From Melaminivora jejuensis (GTDB lineage Bacteria > Pseudomonadota > Gammaproteobacteria > Burkholderiales > Burkholderiaceae_C): DNA of 64,000 nucleotides. This document shows positions 7,615 to 16,442 of this stretch, piece by piece. The notes below the pieces were generated by a model. The model was not told the origin of the DNA. It worked only from the letters and a program-made list of their open reading frames with translations, and searched no databases. The stretch covers positions 806,001-870,000 of the forward strand of contig NZ_JACWIJ010000002.1 of the NCBI RefSeq assembly GCF_017811175.1, in the 5' to 3' direction. Positions within the stretch are counted from its first letter, which is position 1, and the number at the start of each line of letters is the position of its first letter. The position numbers and the translations under genes were made by a program.

Positions 7615-10600
7615 TCAGGCCAGGGCCATCAGGCTGGCATTGCCGCCGGCTGCCGTGGTGTTGATGCTGGTGCTGCGCTCCAGCACCAGGCGCAGCAAGG
7701 CCGTGCAGGCATTTTGCCGGGATGCATCCGCATTCAGGGCTGCCAGGCCTGTCAATGCACCCGGGCGCTGGGTCAATATGCGCTGGAGATTCAGCAGGGC
7801 CGCCGCGCTGCCGCCGTGCAATACGGCAGCAAAATCCGCCTGCTGCCAGTTGGCCAGCAAGATCACGCGCTCTTGCACCGCATGGGGCAGGCGGGCGCGC
7901 AGGGCGGCTGCGCTGGCCGGCCACAGCGCCTGGCTGCCGGCGGCCAGCACGGTGGCCAGCTGCACCAGCAGGGCGGCGGGCGCGTCGCCCTCGGCCAGGC
8001 ACAGCACGCGCTCGCGCGGCAGGATGCGGTAGTCGTTTTTCTCGCCGGTCGGGCCGGGCAGGCGGGCCTGCAGGCCGGCGCAGCTGGCCTGGGCCAGGGC
8101 GGCGCAGATGCCGGCCAGCGGCGCGGCCCAGCCTTCGTGCTCCTGCTCCTGCGCCCAGGTCTGCAGCGCCTGCAGCGGCGCCAGCAGGGCCGGCTGCAGC
8201 GAGGCGTCCACTGCCGGCAAGGCACCGCCGGCAGTGCCGATGGCTGTGGCGGCTGTGGCAGCGATGGCCTGGCGTGCTGCGTCCAGGGGGTGGTGTGCCA
8301 GCAGCCGCAGCAGATACAGCGGCCCGCCCGCCTTCGGCCCGGTGCCCGACAGGCCTTCGCCGCCGAAGGGCTGTACGCCGACCACGGCGCCGACCATGTT
8401 GCGGTTCACGTACAGGTTGCCGGCCTGCGCCTGCGCGGCCACGCGCGCCACGGTCTCATCGATGCGCGTGTGTACGCCTTGCGTCAGGCCGTAGCCGGTA
8501 GCGTTGATCTGTGCCAGCAGCGCCGGCAACTCGGCGCGCGCATGGCGCAGCACGTGCAGCACCGGGCCGAAGACCTCGCGGCCCAGCTCGGTGGCGTCCT
8601 GCAGCTCGATCAGCGTGGGCGCGACAAAGGTGCCGCGCGCTGCCACGGCGGCGTCCAGCGCGCCCTGATGCACGGCATGGCCCTGCTTGCGCCGGCTGGC
8701 GATGTAGTCCTCGATGCCGCGCTGCGCTTCGGCGTCTATGACCGGGCCGATGTCGGTGGCCAGCGCGCCGGGGTCGCCCACGCGCTGCTCGGCCAGGGCG
8801 CCGCGCAGCATGGCCAGGATGCGCTCGGCGCACTCATCCTGCAGGCACAGCACGCGCAGCGCCGAGCAGCGCTGGCCGGCGCTGTCGAAGGCCGAGGCCA
8901 GCACGTCGGCCACGACCTGCTCGGCCAGCGCCGAGGAGTCCACGACCATGGCGTTCTGCCCGCCGGTTTCGGCGATCAGCGGCACTGGCTGGCCGTGCGC
9001 GCCCAGGCGCTGCGCCAGACTCTGTTGCAGGATGCGCGCGACCTCGGTCGAGCCGGTGAACATGACGCCCTGCACGCGCGCATCCCGCACCAGCGCCGCG
9101 CCCACGGCCTCGCCGCTGCCGGGTAGCAGCTGCAGCGCCGTGTGCGGCACGCCGGCGGCGTGCAGCAGGCGCACGGCCTCATGGGCGATGAGCGGCGTTT
9201 GCTCGGCGGGCTTGGCCAGCACCACGTTGCCGGCGGCCAGGGCGGCGGCAACCTGGCCCAGGAAGATGGCCAGCGGAAAATTCCACGGGCTGATGCACGC
9301 CACCGGCCCCAGCGGCACGTGCGTGGCGTTGTCCCAGCCGCCCGATTCGACCTGCGCGGCGTAGTAGCGCAGGAAGTCCACCGCCTCGCGCAGCTCGGCC
9401 ACGGCGTTGGCGGCGGTCTTGCCGGCCTCGCGCATGATGAGCGGCAGCAGGCGCGGCGCCTCGGCCTGGAGCAGCTCGGCGCTGCGGCGCAGCAGTTGCG
9501 TGCGCGCGGCAGGGGCGGTGGCTGCCCAGGCGGGCTGGCAGGCCGTGGCGGCGGCCAGGGCAGCGTCGATGTCGCCGGCGCTGGCCTCGCGCACCTGGCC
9601 GACCAGATCGCCGTGGTCGGCGGGATTGCGGATGTCCAGCAGGATAGGGGCGGTGTCTGCCTGCGCCATGTTGTCAAAAGCTACGCTTTCGATAGCTGTG
9701 AGCACTTGCCCAGCAAGGTTTTTCGCCGTATTTGATGCCAAATCTACAACCTGCGCCGGTGCTGCCGCTGCGCCGACCAGCGGCGCCGCCAGGCAGGCGC
9801 TGGCCCGGCTGGCGTCCAGCGCCTGTGCCAGGGCGGCCAGCATCGGCGCGGCGGCCAAGTCCAGCCCGCTCGAATTGGCGCGTGCCGCGCCGTAGAGGCC
9901 GCCCGGCAGCGGGATACGCGGGTGCGGCAGGCCGGCTGCGCCTTCGCTGGCCGCCAGCGCATCCACCGTGGCCACGGGGTCTTCGATCAGGGATTCCAGC
10001 GGCAGCGCCGTATCGGCCACGCGGTTGACGAACGAGGTGTTGGCGCCGTTTTCCAGCAGCCGGCGCACCAGGTAGGCCAGCAGGGTCTCGTGCGTGCCCA
10101 CTGGGGCGTAGATGCGGCAGGGGCGCTGGCCGATGATCTGCTCGTACAGCGGCTCGCCCATGCCGTGCAGGCACTGGAATTCGTACTGCCCGCCGTCGTA
10201 GCGCTGCGGCCCGGCCAGCTCCCAGATGCTGGCCAGGGTCTGCACGTTGTGCGTGGCGAACTGCGGATAGACCGCATCCGGCGCAGCCAGGAGCTTGCGC
10301 GCGCAGGCGATGTAGGACACGTCGGTATGTGCCTTGCGCGTATGGACGGGGTAGTCCGCCAGGCCCTCGACCTGGGCGCGCTTGATCTCGCTGTCCCAGT
10401 AGGCGCCCTTGACCAGGCGGATCATCAGCCGGTGGCCGCTCCTGCGCGCCAGGTCGATGCACCAGTCGATGACCGCCGGGCAGCGCTTTTGGTAGGCCTG
10501 GATGACGAAGCCGATGCCGGCAAAGCCGGCCAGCGAGGGTTCGTGGCACAGGCGCTCCAGCAAGTCCAGCGACAGCTCCAGCCGGTCGGCTTCCTCGGCG

Positions 10601-11484
10601 TCGATGTTCAGGCCGATGTCGTAGTGCTGCGCCAGGCGCGCCAGCTCCAGCACGCGCGGGTACAGCTCGTCCATCACGCGCTGCCACTGCGCCATCTGGT
10701 AGCGCGGGTGCAGGGCGCTGAGTTTGATGGAAATGCCCGGTCCGGCATACACGCCGCGCCCGGCGCTGGCCTGGCCGATGGCGTGGATGGCGTCGATGTA
10801 GGCTTGCTGGTAGCGCTGCGCGTCGCCTGCGGTCAGGGCTGCCTCGCCCAGCATGTCGTAGGAGTAGCGAAAGCCGCGCGCCTCCAGCCGGCGGGCGTTG
10901 CCCAGGGCCTGCTCAATGGTCTCGCCGGTCACGAATTGCTCGCCCATCATGCGCATGGCGACATCCACGCCCCTGCGGATCAAAGGCTCGCCGCCGCGCA
11001 CGGTGAGGCGGCGCAGCGCGTCCTTCAGGCCCGATTCGCTGTGCGTGGCCACCAGCCGACCGGTCAGCAGCAGGCCCCAGGTGGCGGCGTTGACGAACAG
11101 CGAGGGGCTTTGCCCCAAGTGCCGCGCCCAGTCGCCCGTGCCCACCTTGTCGCGGATCAGTGCATCGCGCGTGGCCGCGTCGGGGATGCGCAAGAGCGCT
11201 TCGGCCAGGCACATCAGCGCCACGCCCTCCTGCGACGACAGGGCGAACTGCTGCAACAGCGCCTGCACCAGCCCGGCGCGCCCGCCCTCGCTCCTGCGCC
11301 CGCGCAAGGCCTGTGCCAGCGCCAGCGCACGCGCCTGCACGGCCTGCTGCTGCGCCGGCGGCAGTCGCGCGGCGGCCAGCAGCGGCGCCAACGCCTGCGG
11401 CTCGGGCATACGGGTGGCGGCGGTGATGGCCTGGCGCAGGGGCGCGGCGTCCTGCGGGCGGGGGAAGAAGGCGGCGGTGTCCAT
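7615..11484 (-). CDS. putA: Bifunctional proline dehydrogenase / P5C dehydrogenase PutA
   Basis: Oxidises proline to glutamate in two steps (1289 residues). The N-terminal half is the FAD-linked proline dehydrogenase barrel (CLHGMGEPLYEQI, RRLLENGANTSFVNR). The second half is an aldehyde dehydrogenase with catalytic Cys in AGQRCSALRVLC and Glu in AETGGQNAM, followed by the C-terminal ALDH-like tail. The ribbon-helix-helix DNA-binding domain that begins E. coli PutA is absent, so this PutA is unlikely to repress its own gene; a divergent Lrp-type regulator lies 70 bp away. A copy of the dispersed repeat is read in frame at about residues 582-600, in the linker between the two catalytic domains. 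Confidence 0.93.
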   Translation of the reverse strand: MDTAAFFPRPQDAAPLRQAITAATRMPEPQALAPLLAAARLPPAQQQAVQARALALAQALRGRRSEGGRAGLVQALLQQFALSSQEGVALMCLAEALLRIPDAATRDALIRDKVGTGDWARHLGQSPSLFVNAATWGLLLTGRLVATHSESGLKDALRRLTVRGGEPLIRRGVDVAMRMMGEQFVTGETIEQALGNARRLEARGFRYSYDMLGEAALTAGDAQRYQQAYIDAIHAIGQASAGRGVYAGPGISIKLSALHPRYQMAQWQRVMDELYPRVLELARLAQHYDIGLNIDAEEADRLELSLDLLERLCHEPSLAGFAGIGFVIQAYQKRCPAVIDWCIDLARRSGHRLMIRLVKGAYWDSEIKRAQVEGLADYPVHTRKAHTDVSYIACARKLLAAPDAVYPQFATHNVQTLASIWELAGPQRYDGGQYEFQCLHGMGEPLYEQIIGQRPCRIYAPVGTHETLLAYLVRRLLENGANTSFVNRVADTALPLESLIEDPVATVDALAASEGAAGLPHPRIPLPGGLYGAARANSSGLDLAAAPMLAALAQALDASRASACLAAPLVGAAAAPAQVVDLASNTAKNLAGQVLTAIESVAFDNMAQADTAPILLDIRNPADHGDLVGQVREASAGDIDAALAAATACQPAWAATAPAARTQLLRRSAELLQAEAPRLLPLIMREAGKTAANAVAELREAVDFLRYYAAQVESGGWDNATHVPLGPVACISPWNFPLAIFLGQVAAALAAGNVVLAKPAEQTPLIAHEAVRLLHAAGVPHTALQLLPGSGEAVGAALVRDARVQGVMFTGSTEVARILQQSLAQRLGAHGQPVPLIAETGGQNAMVVDSSALAEQVVADVLASAFDSAGQRCSALRVLCLQDECAERILAMLRGALAEQRVGDPGALATDIGPVIDAEAQRGIEDYIASRRKQGHAVHQGALDAAVAARGTFVAPTLIELQDATELGREVFGPVLHVLRHARAELPALLAQINATGYGLTQGVHTRIDETVARVAAQAQAGNLYVNRNMVGAVVGVQPFGGEGLSGTGPKAGGPLYLLRLLAHHPLDAARQAIAATAATAIGTAGGALPAVDASLQPALLAPLQALQTWAQEQEHEGWAAPLAGICAALAQASCAGLQARLPGPTGEKNDYRILPRERVLCLAEGDAPAALLVQLATVLAAGSQALWPASAAALRARLPHAVQERVILLANWQQADFAAVLHGGSAAALLNLQRILTQRPGALTGLAALNADASRQNACTALLRLVLERSTSINTTAAGGNASLMALA
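9688..9738 (+). repeat. Dispersed repeat copy 4, in frame inside putA
   Basis: Plus-oriented copy (CGATAGCTGTGAGCACTTG, then CCCAGCAAGGTTTTTCGCC) within putA, which runs on the minus strand. It encodes part of the inter-domain linker, including LAGQVLTAI. Confidence 0.65.
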
Positions 11485-11554
11485 GCGCGGATCATGGGGT
11501 CTGGCCGGCTGAATGAATCACCAAAATCAGGCTTGCTAGCCGAATAATCACGCC

Positions 11555-12034
11555 ATGAAAGCGCCTGAAACCTTCAGTCTGGATCGCATAGACCTGCGCA
11601 TCCTGAAGATCCTGCAAACCGACGGGCGGCTGTCCAACCTGAAGCTGGCCGAGGCCGTGTCGCTGTCGCCCACGGCCGTGCTGGCCCGCGTGCAGCGGCT
11701 GACGCAGGGCGGCTTCATCCTGGGCTACGAGGCGCGGCTCAACCCGCTCAAGCTGGGTGCCGGGATGCTGGTCTTCGTCGAAGTGCTGCTCGACCGCACC
11801 ACGCCCAATGTCTTCGAGCAGTTCAAGGCCGCCGTGCAGGTACACCCGCAGATCATGGAGTGCCACATGGTGGCCGGCGGCTTCGACTACCTGCTCAAGA
11901 CGCGCTCGGCGGACATGGCGGCCTACCGGCGCTTTGCCGGCGACGTGCTGTGGCAGCTGCCCGGGGTGCGCGAGACGCGCACCTATGCGGTGATGGAGGA
12001 GGTCAAGCACTGCAGCCATCTGCACCTGCCCTGA
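11555..12034 (+). CDS. Lrp/AsnC-family regulator, likely PutR
   Basis: Transcription factor of 159 residues with an N-terminal helix-turn-helix (LDRIDLRILKILQTDGRLSN, then LAEAVSLSPTAVLARVQRL) and a C-terminal ligand-sensing RAM domain (MLVFVEVLLDRTTP, MECHMVAGGFDYLLK). It is transcribed divergently from putA with a 70-bp gap. In several alpha- and gammaproteobacteria an Lrp-family PutR activates putA in response to proline. The arrangement, together with the missing DNA-binding domain in PutA, supports the same role here by inference. No operator could be defined with confidence in the short gap. Confidence 0.88.
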   Translation: MKAPETFSLDRIDLRILKILQTDGRLSNLKLAEAVSLSPTAVLARVQRLTQGGFILGYEARLNPLKLGAGMLVFVEVLLDRTTPNVFEQFKAAVQVHPQIMECHMVAGGFDYLLKTRSADMAAYRRFAGDVLWQLPGVRETRTYAVMEEVKHCSHLHLP

Positions 12035-12120
12035 GGGCGTGAAGGTGCGCGGCCTCCGTGCGCCTGTCCATAATCGGCGCCATCGCGCCTGCCGCCCCAA
12101 CCCTGTCGCCTGGAGCTTTC

Positions 12121-12474
12121 ATGTCCCCAAGCCCTATTTTTCCCGTCCGCCGTGCCGCCTGGGCGCTGGCCCTGCTGCTGTCCGCCCCGCTGGCGCACGC
12201 TGCCTGCTACACCGTGCTGGGCGCCGACCAGCAGGTGCTGTACCGCGCGCAGACGCCGCCGGTGGACATGTCGCTGCCCTTGCACGAGACGCTGCCGCGC
12301 ATCGCGCCGGGCGCCAGCCTGGTGTTTTCGCTGTACAGCGGCGCCTGCGACCAAGAGGTCTATCGCCTGCCCGCCAGCACCCAGGGCGTGGTGCGCGAAC
12401 CCTCGGCGGGCATCGCCCCGCAAGTGCCGCCTGAGCGCGCGCCATTGCCGGCACCGCGGGGCGACAGGGGTTGA
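12121..12474 (+). CDS. Hypothetical secreted protein
   Basis: Small protein (117 residues) of unknown function. It has a clear Sec signal peptide (arginines, then [15 protein letters not shown], cleavage before ACYTV). The mature part contains two Cys (ACYTVLG and [11 protein letters not shown]), which could form a disulfide in the periplasm, and a Pro-rich tail. Start ATG 12121 was chosen because it opens the signal peptide and has GGAG upstream; an in-frame ATG at 12058 would add a non-signal extension. No recognised domain. Confidence 0.6.
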   Translation: MSPSPIFPVRRAAWALALLLSAPLAHAACYTVLGADQQVLYRAQTPPVDMSLPLHETLPRIAPGASLVFSLYSGACDQEVYRLPASTQGVVREPSAGIAPQVPPERAPLPAPRGDRG

Positions 12475-12607
12475 CCAAGGAGCACGCGGCGCGCCTGCAG
12501 GCGATGGCGGGCTGAGACAATCGGGGCATGAGCGACCCCGCAGAAAACCTCTCCCCTCTTCCCCTGCCAGCCTTGATGCCAGCCTGCAAGCCAGCGCTGC
12601 GAGCGCG

Positions 12608-14032
12608 TTGCCGCCAGGCTGGCTGGCCATCGAATCCATGGATCTGGACGCCCAGGGCGTCGCGCATCGGCCCGACGGCAAGGTCGTGTTCATCGACGGC
12701 GCACTGCCGGGCGAGCTGGTCAGCGCCAGCACGGGCCGCAAGAAGAACAACTGGGAGCAGGCCCAGCTGACCGAGATCCATCGCGAGTCCAGCCAGCGCG
12801 TGCGCCCGCTGTGCCCGCACTTCGGCCTGCACGCCGGCGCCTGCGGCGGCTGCAAGATGCAGCACCTGGACGCCGGCGCCCAGGTGGCCGTCAAGCAGCG
12901 CGTGCTGGAGGACAACCTGTGGCATTTGGGCAAGGTGCGGCCCGAGACCGTGCTGCGCCCCATCCACGGCCCGGCCTGGGGCTATCGCTTCCGCGCCCGG
13001 CTGTCGGTGCGCCATGTGCTGAAAAAGGGCACGGTGCTGGTCGGCTTTCACGAGAGAAAGAGCCGCTACATCGCCGACATGCAGACCTGCAAGATCCTGC
13101 CGCCGCACGTCGATGCCCTGCTGATGCCGCTGCGCGCGCTGATCGCCGGCATGGACGCGCGCGACACCTGCCCGCAGATCGAGCTGGCCTGCGGCGACCG
13201 CGTCACCGCCCTGGTGCTGCGCCACCTGGAGCCGTTGTCGGGCGCCGACCGCCAGCGCCTGCGCGACTTCGCCGCGCAGCACGGCGTGCAGTGGTGGCTG
13301 CAGCCCAAGGGGCCGGACACGGTGCAGCTGCTGGACGCGGGCGGCGAGGCGCTGGCCTACGAGCTGCCCGATTTCGGCATCACCATGCCGTTTCGGCCCA
13401 CGGACTTCACCCAGGTCAATCCGCACATCAACCGCGTGCTGGTCACGCGCGCGCTGCGCCTGCTGCAGGTGCAGCCGCATGAGCGGGTGATCGACTGGTT
13501 CTGTGGCCTGGGCAATTTCACGCTGCCGCTGGCCACGCAGGCGCGCGAGGTGCTGGGCATAGAGGGCAGTGAGGCGCTGGTCGCCCGCTCACGCGAAAAT
13601 CATGCGAAAAATCAGGCGCAAAGGCCCGCTGGACAAGCGCTGGCAGCTACCATTTTCGTAGCGCGCAACCTGTTCGAGATGACGCCCGAGCTGCTCATGG
13701 CCGATGGCAGCGCCGACAAGTGGCTGGTCGATCCGCCGCGCGAGGGCGCTTTTGCTCTGGCCAAGGCGCTGGCTGACATCCACCAGGCGCGCATCGGCGC
13801 CGAGGGCGCTGCGGCCCTGCCGGCGGGCAGCGCGGGCTGGCAGCCGCCGGCGCGCATCGTCTATGTCAGTTGCAACCCGGCCACCCTGGCGCGCGACGCC
13901 GGCCTGCTGGTGCATCAGGCGGGCTACCGCTGCACGGCGGCGGGCGTGGTCAACATGTTTCCGCACACGGCGCACGTCGAGAGCATGGCCGTGTTCGAGC
14001 GGGTGGAAGCGGGTGGATCGAGGCCTGTCTGA
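12608..14032 (+). CDS. rlmD: 23S rRNA (uracil-1939-C5)-methyltransferase RlmD, N-terminal frameshift likely
   Basis: S-adenosylmethionine-dependent methyltransferase of the RumA/RlmD family. A TRAM domain opens it ([26 protein letters not shown]). Iron-sulfur cysteines follow ([23 protein letters not shown]), then SAM motif I ([16 protein letters not shown]), [11 protein letters not shown], and the catalytic Cys in [10 protein letters not shown]. The start is unclear. In frame only TTG 12608 precedes the TRAM domain. A better start, ATG 12528 ([10 protein letters not shown], preceded by GACAATCGGGGC), lies in another frame that one restored base in the C-rich stretch 12552-12570 would join. 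A repeat copy encodes [10 protein letters not shown] in the methyltransferase domain. Confidence 0.87.
   Translation: MPPGWLAIESMDLDAQGVAHRPDGKVVFIDGALPGELVSASTGRKKNNWEQAQLTEIHRESSQRVRPLCPHFGLHAGACGGCKMQHLDAGAQVAVKQRVLEDNLWHLGKVRPETVLRPIHGPAWGYRFRARLSVRHVLKKGTVLVGFHERKSRYIADMQTCKILPPHVDALLMPLRALIAGMDARDTCPQIELACGDRVTALVLRHLEPLSGADRQRLRDFAAQHGVQWWLQPKGPDTVQLLDAGGEALAYELPDFGITMPFRPTDFTQVNPHINRVLVTRALRLLQVQPHERVIDWFCGLGNFTLPLATQAREVLGIEGSEALVARSRENHAKNQAQRPAGQALAATIFVARNLFEMTPELLMADGSADKWLVDPPREGAFALAKALADIHQARIGAEGAAALPAGSAGWQPPARIVYVSCNPATLARDAGLLVHQAGYRCTAAGVVNMFPHTAHVESMAVFERVEAGGSRPV
13607..13658 (-). repeat. Dispersed repeat copy 5, in frame inside rlmD
   Basis: Minus-oriented copy (on plus: CAAAGGCCCGCTGGACAAGC then GCTGGCAGCTACCATTTTC) inside the methyltransferase domain. 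It encodes [14 protein letters not shown] just after the conserved EGSEALV stretch. Confidence 0.75.
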
Positions 14033-14036
14033 GGGC

Positions 14037-14084
14037 TGAAAATGGCTCCAGCGCTTGCCTGGCAAGCGCTGGCAGCTATCAAAA
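14037..14084 (-). repeat. Dispersed repeat copy 6 with a perfect palindrome
   Basis: Copy in the convergent gap between rlmD and the lipoprotein gene. Its core is a perfect inverted repeat: CCAGCGCTTGCC (14048-14059) and GGCAAGCGCTGG (14061-14072) around a single base. With the A/T tracts on both sides it could act as a two-way terminator. Confidence 0.75.
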
Positions 14085-14138
14085 AAGTAGTGTTGACAAG
14101 CAGCGTCAGAGCGCGGGTGCGCCAGCTGCACACGGGCA

Positions 14139-14528
14139 TCAGCTGCTGCTGCCGCTACCGCGCTCGCTGCGGCTGTCGTCATCGCTGCGTGCCGGCTTGG
14201 CCTTGGCCGGCGGCTGCAGCTGCGTGAGCACCGAGGGCGCGCCCTCCAGCTTGTGCTCGCGCATGTACGAATCCATGTCTTTCCAGCCGGCGAACACCAG
14301 GGCCTTGGGCGCCTTGGGGTTGAGCGTGAAGCAGTCCTCCAGGCCGCGCAGGGCGTGGCGGCAGGCGCCGCCTATGGCCTTGGCCTCGGCCTCGCGCTGG
14401 GCGATGCGCGGATCGGGGCCGATGCCCGGGATGTCGCAGCCGGCCAGCACCAGCGTGGCGGCCAGCAGCGTGAAGGGCAGGGCCAGGGTGGCCTTGCGCG
14501 GCAGGGAGGGGTGGCGAGGCTGCAGCAT
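14139..14528 (-). CDS. Hypothetical lipoprotein
   Basis: Predicted lipoprotein of 129 residues. The signal ends in a lipobox with Cys about residue 31 (LLAATLVLAGCDIPG). The mature part has two further Cys (GGACRHALRGLEDCFTL) and a hydrophilic Ser/Arg/Asp-rich C-terminus. I do not recognise the family. It is convergent with rlmD and lies downstream of the BI-1 gene, separated from it by a terminator, so it probably has its own promoter. Confidence 0.65.
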   Translation of the reverse strand: MLQPRHPSLPRKATLALPFTLLAATLVLAGCDIPGIGPDPRIAQREAEAKAIGGACRHALRGLEDCFTLNPKAPKALVFAGWKDMDSYMREHKLEGAPSVLTQLQPPAKAKPARSDDDSRSERGSGSSS

Positions 14529-14571
14529 GGGTTCTTATCGGCTGTTGTGCGCCCAAGTTGAGCGTGGGCGC

Positions 14572-14601
14572 AAAAAAGCCCCGCGCGGCAACGGGCGGGG
14601 C
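14572..14601 (-). terminator. Terminator after the BI-1/YccA gene
   Basis: On the minus strand GCGGGGC and GCCCCGC form a GC-rich hairpin (7-bp closing stem, small inner loop) followed by six T residues (plus-strand A run 14572-14577). It sits 35 nt after the stop of the leftward BI-1 gene. Confidence 0.7.
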
Positions 14602-14635
14602 AGGGGATGCTGGGTCGGCAAGCCGGCAGTGCGCG

Positions 14636-15331
14636 TCAGTCGCGCTCGCCGCCCATGATACCCAGCAGGGCCAGCAGGCCCTGGAAGACGTTGAACAAGT
14701 CCAGGTACAGGGCCAGCGTGGCACTGATGTAGTTGGTCTCGCCGCCGTCCAGGATCTGCTTGATGTCATACAGCATGTAGGCGCTGAAGATGGCGATGGC
14801 GCCCATCGAGATTGCCATCATGCCGGCGGTGGAGCCGACAAAGACGTTGATGACCGAGCCCACGATCAGCACCAGCGCGCCGACGAACAGCCACTTGCCC
14901 AGGCCCGAGAGGTCGCGCTTGATCACGGTGGCAAGACTTGCCATCACGAAGAACACGCCTGCCGTGCCGGCAAAGGCCGTCATGATGAGCTCGGCGCCGT
15001 TGGAAAAGCCCAGGATGGCGCCGATCAGGCGCGACAGCATCAGGCCCATGAAGAAGGTGAAGGCCAGCAGCACCGGCACGCCGGCGGCAGAGTGCTTGGT
15101 CTTTTCGATGGCGAACATGAAGGCAAAAGCGCCGCCCAGGAAGACGATCAGCCCCAGGCCGCCGGTGAGCGCGGCGGTGATGCCGGTGGCCACGCCCAGC
15201 CAGGCGCCGGCCACGGTGGGCAGCATGCTCAGCGCCAGCAGCCAGTAGGTGTTGCGCAGCACGCGGTGGCGCTGCTCCTGCGACAGGCCGTAGCTGGCGG
15301 CGCTGCCGAATCGGGTCATCTGTTGGTTCAT
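14636..15331 (-). CDS. Bax inhibitor-1/YccA family membrane protein
   Basis: Integral membrane protein of 231 residues with about seven transmembrane segments (YWLLALSMLPTVAGAWLG, LGLIVFLGGAFAFMFAIE, MAISMGAIAIFSAYMLYD). The C-terminal DIKQILDG and the last helix ending GIMGGERD are typical of the YbhL/YccA branch. In E. coli YccA is a modulator of the FtsH protease; the role here is unproven. Start 15331 was chosen because of the GGAG ribosome site (AGCAGGAGAGACACACC) and because it removes a non-conserved extension. It is a single gene with its own terminator. Confidence 0.87.
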   Translation of the reverse strand: MNQQMTRFGSAASYGLSQEQRHRVLRNTYWLLALSMLPTVAGAWLGVATGITAALTGGLGLIVFLGGAFAFMFAIEKTKHSAAGVPVLLAFTFFMGLMLSRLIGAILGFSNGAELIMTAFAGTAGVFFVMASLATVIKRDLSGLGKWLFVGALVLIVGSVINVFVGSTAGMMAISMGAIAIFSAYMLYDIKQILDGGETNYISATLALYLDLFNVFQGLLALLGIMGGERD

Positions 15332-15540
15332 GGTGTGTCTCTCCTGCTTGTGCGATCCAGGCCGGTGCCGTGGATGGCGATCCGGCCAGCGGGTTTCAGA
15401 TGGGGGGTTGCGGTCATTTTGCAATATCCGCGCATCATCCCCTACTTTAAAGTCGGCATTGTTTCACCCTGTACGGGCGCACTGCGTGCGGCGTGCCTGG
15501 CTATGCTGCGGCGGTCTTTGAAATTTTGATTCGCACAGCC

Positions 15541-15948
15541 ATGAAAACCACCCACGTCCTGGAGCACTCCGATATCAAGCAGATCGCCGCCGCCGCCGAG
15601 GCCGAGGCGCTGAAGAATCAATGGGCCGTGACGATTGCCATCGTGGACGCCGGCGGCCACCTGCTGCACCTGGCGCGCCTGGATGGCGCAGCGCCCCTGT
15701 CGGCGCACATCGCCCCGGCCAAGGCACACAGCGCCGCCCTGGGCCGGCGCGAGAGCAAGGGCTACGAGGACATGATCAACGGCGGGCGCACGTCCTTTCT
15801 GTCGGCGCCGGCCATTGCCGGAATGCTGGAGGGCGGCGTGCCCATCATGAAGGACGGCCAGTGCCTGGGTGCCGTGGGCGTGAGCGGCGTCAAGTCCACC
15901 GAGGACGCGCAGATCGCCCGCGCCGGCATTGCTGCCATTGGTCTCTGA
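15541..15948 (+). CDS. GlcG/HbpS-like haem-binding family protein
   Basis: Small protein (135 residues) of the GlcG/HbpS fold. Family features include AIVDAGGHLLHLARLDGA, the central AKAHSAALGRRES, and the C-terminal GAVGVSGVKSTEDAQIARAG. Family members include HbpS, a haem-binding partner of a sensor kinase in Streptomyces, and GlcG of glycolate operons. No glycolate genes are nearby. Its convergent neighbours are hemP and the exbD-exbB-tonB genes, which makes a link to haem plausible but unproven. ATG 15541 is used in place of the upstream ATG 15493 because the conserved domain starts there. Confidence 0.75.
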   Translation: MKTTHVLEHSDIKQIAAAAEAEALKNQWAVTIAIVDAGGHLLHLARLDGAAPLSAHIAPAKAHSAALGRRESKGYEDMINGGRTSFLSAPAIAGMLEGGVPIMKDGQCLGAVGVSGVKSTEDAQIARAGIAAIGL

Positions 15949-16108
15949 TCGTTGGGCGTTGTTGGGCGTGAACGTCACGCACAACGCAGCAAAAAAGGCG
16001 TGGCTACGAGGGAAAGGGCATTTCCCGCTGGCTGGCCAAAACGACTGGTCGGGCTGGAGCAGCCCGCGAGTCGCCCCACGATGAAACTGGGTTTGTCTGT
16101 CTGGCGGC

Positions 16109-16330
16109 TTACTTGGTCAGGATGAGCTTGCCCAGGCGCGTGGCCTGCAGGCGGTACAGAGTGCCGTTGTGTGCGATGGTGACCGCCTTGTGGCCTTGCA
16201 GCAGCCGGGCGCTGTCCAGTGCTCCCGCCTGGGCCGATGCGGCTGCTGCCTGCGAAGCGGGCTCGGCCGGGGAGGCTGGAGTGCTGGGTTGATCGGGCGT
16301 CGCGGTCATGCGGGTCATCAGGGCTGGCAT
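16109..16330 (-). CDS. hemP: Haemin uptake protein HemP
   Basis: Short protein (73 residues) whose C-terminal half matches the HemP/HmuP family: SARLLQGHKAVTIAHNGTLY and then RLQATRLGKLILTK. HmuP proteins help activate haem-receptor genes under iron limitation in rhizobia and Burkholderia. The first 40 residues are low-complexity Ala/Pro/Ser, and Met codons inside them leave the start uncertain. A strong Fur-like box lies 43 bp upstream. It is separated from exbD by this promoter, so it can be transcribed alone. No TonB-dependent haem receptor is present in the window. Confidence 0.82.
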   Translation of the reverse strand: MPALMTRMTATPDQPSTPASPAEPASQAAAASAQAGALDSARLLQGHKAVTIAHNGTLYRLQATRLGKLILTK

Positions 16331-16372
16331 GGCTGGAGTTCAGGGCAGGTCGGGCTGGAGTCAAAGTCATCA

Positions 16373-16391
16373 AATGATAATCATTCTCATT
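16373..16391 (-). promoter_or_regulatory. Fur box upstream of hemP
   Basis: The 19-bp sequence AATGATAATCATTCTCATT closely matches the Fur consensus GATAATGATAATCATTATC. It lies 43 bp before the hemP start and 52 bp after the exbD stop, so iron-dependent repression of hemP is expected. Confidence 0.75.
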
Positions 16392-16442
16392 TGATCGTCA
16401 AGCCTTTTCCGATTTTTCTGCCTGCCTGCCCGGCGCTGCCGC

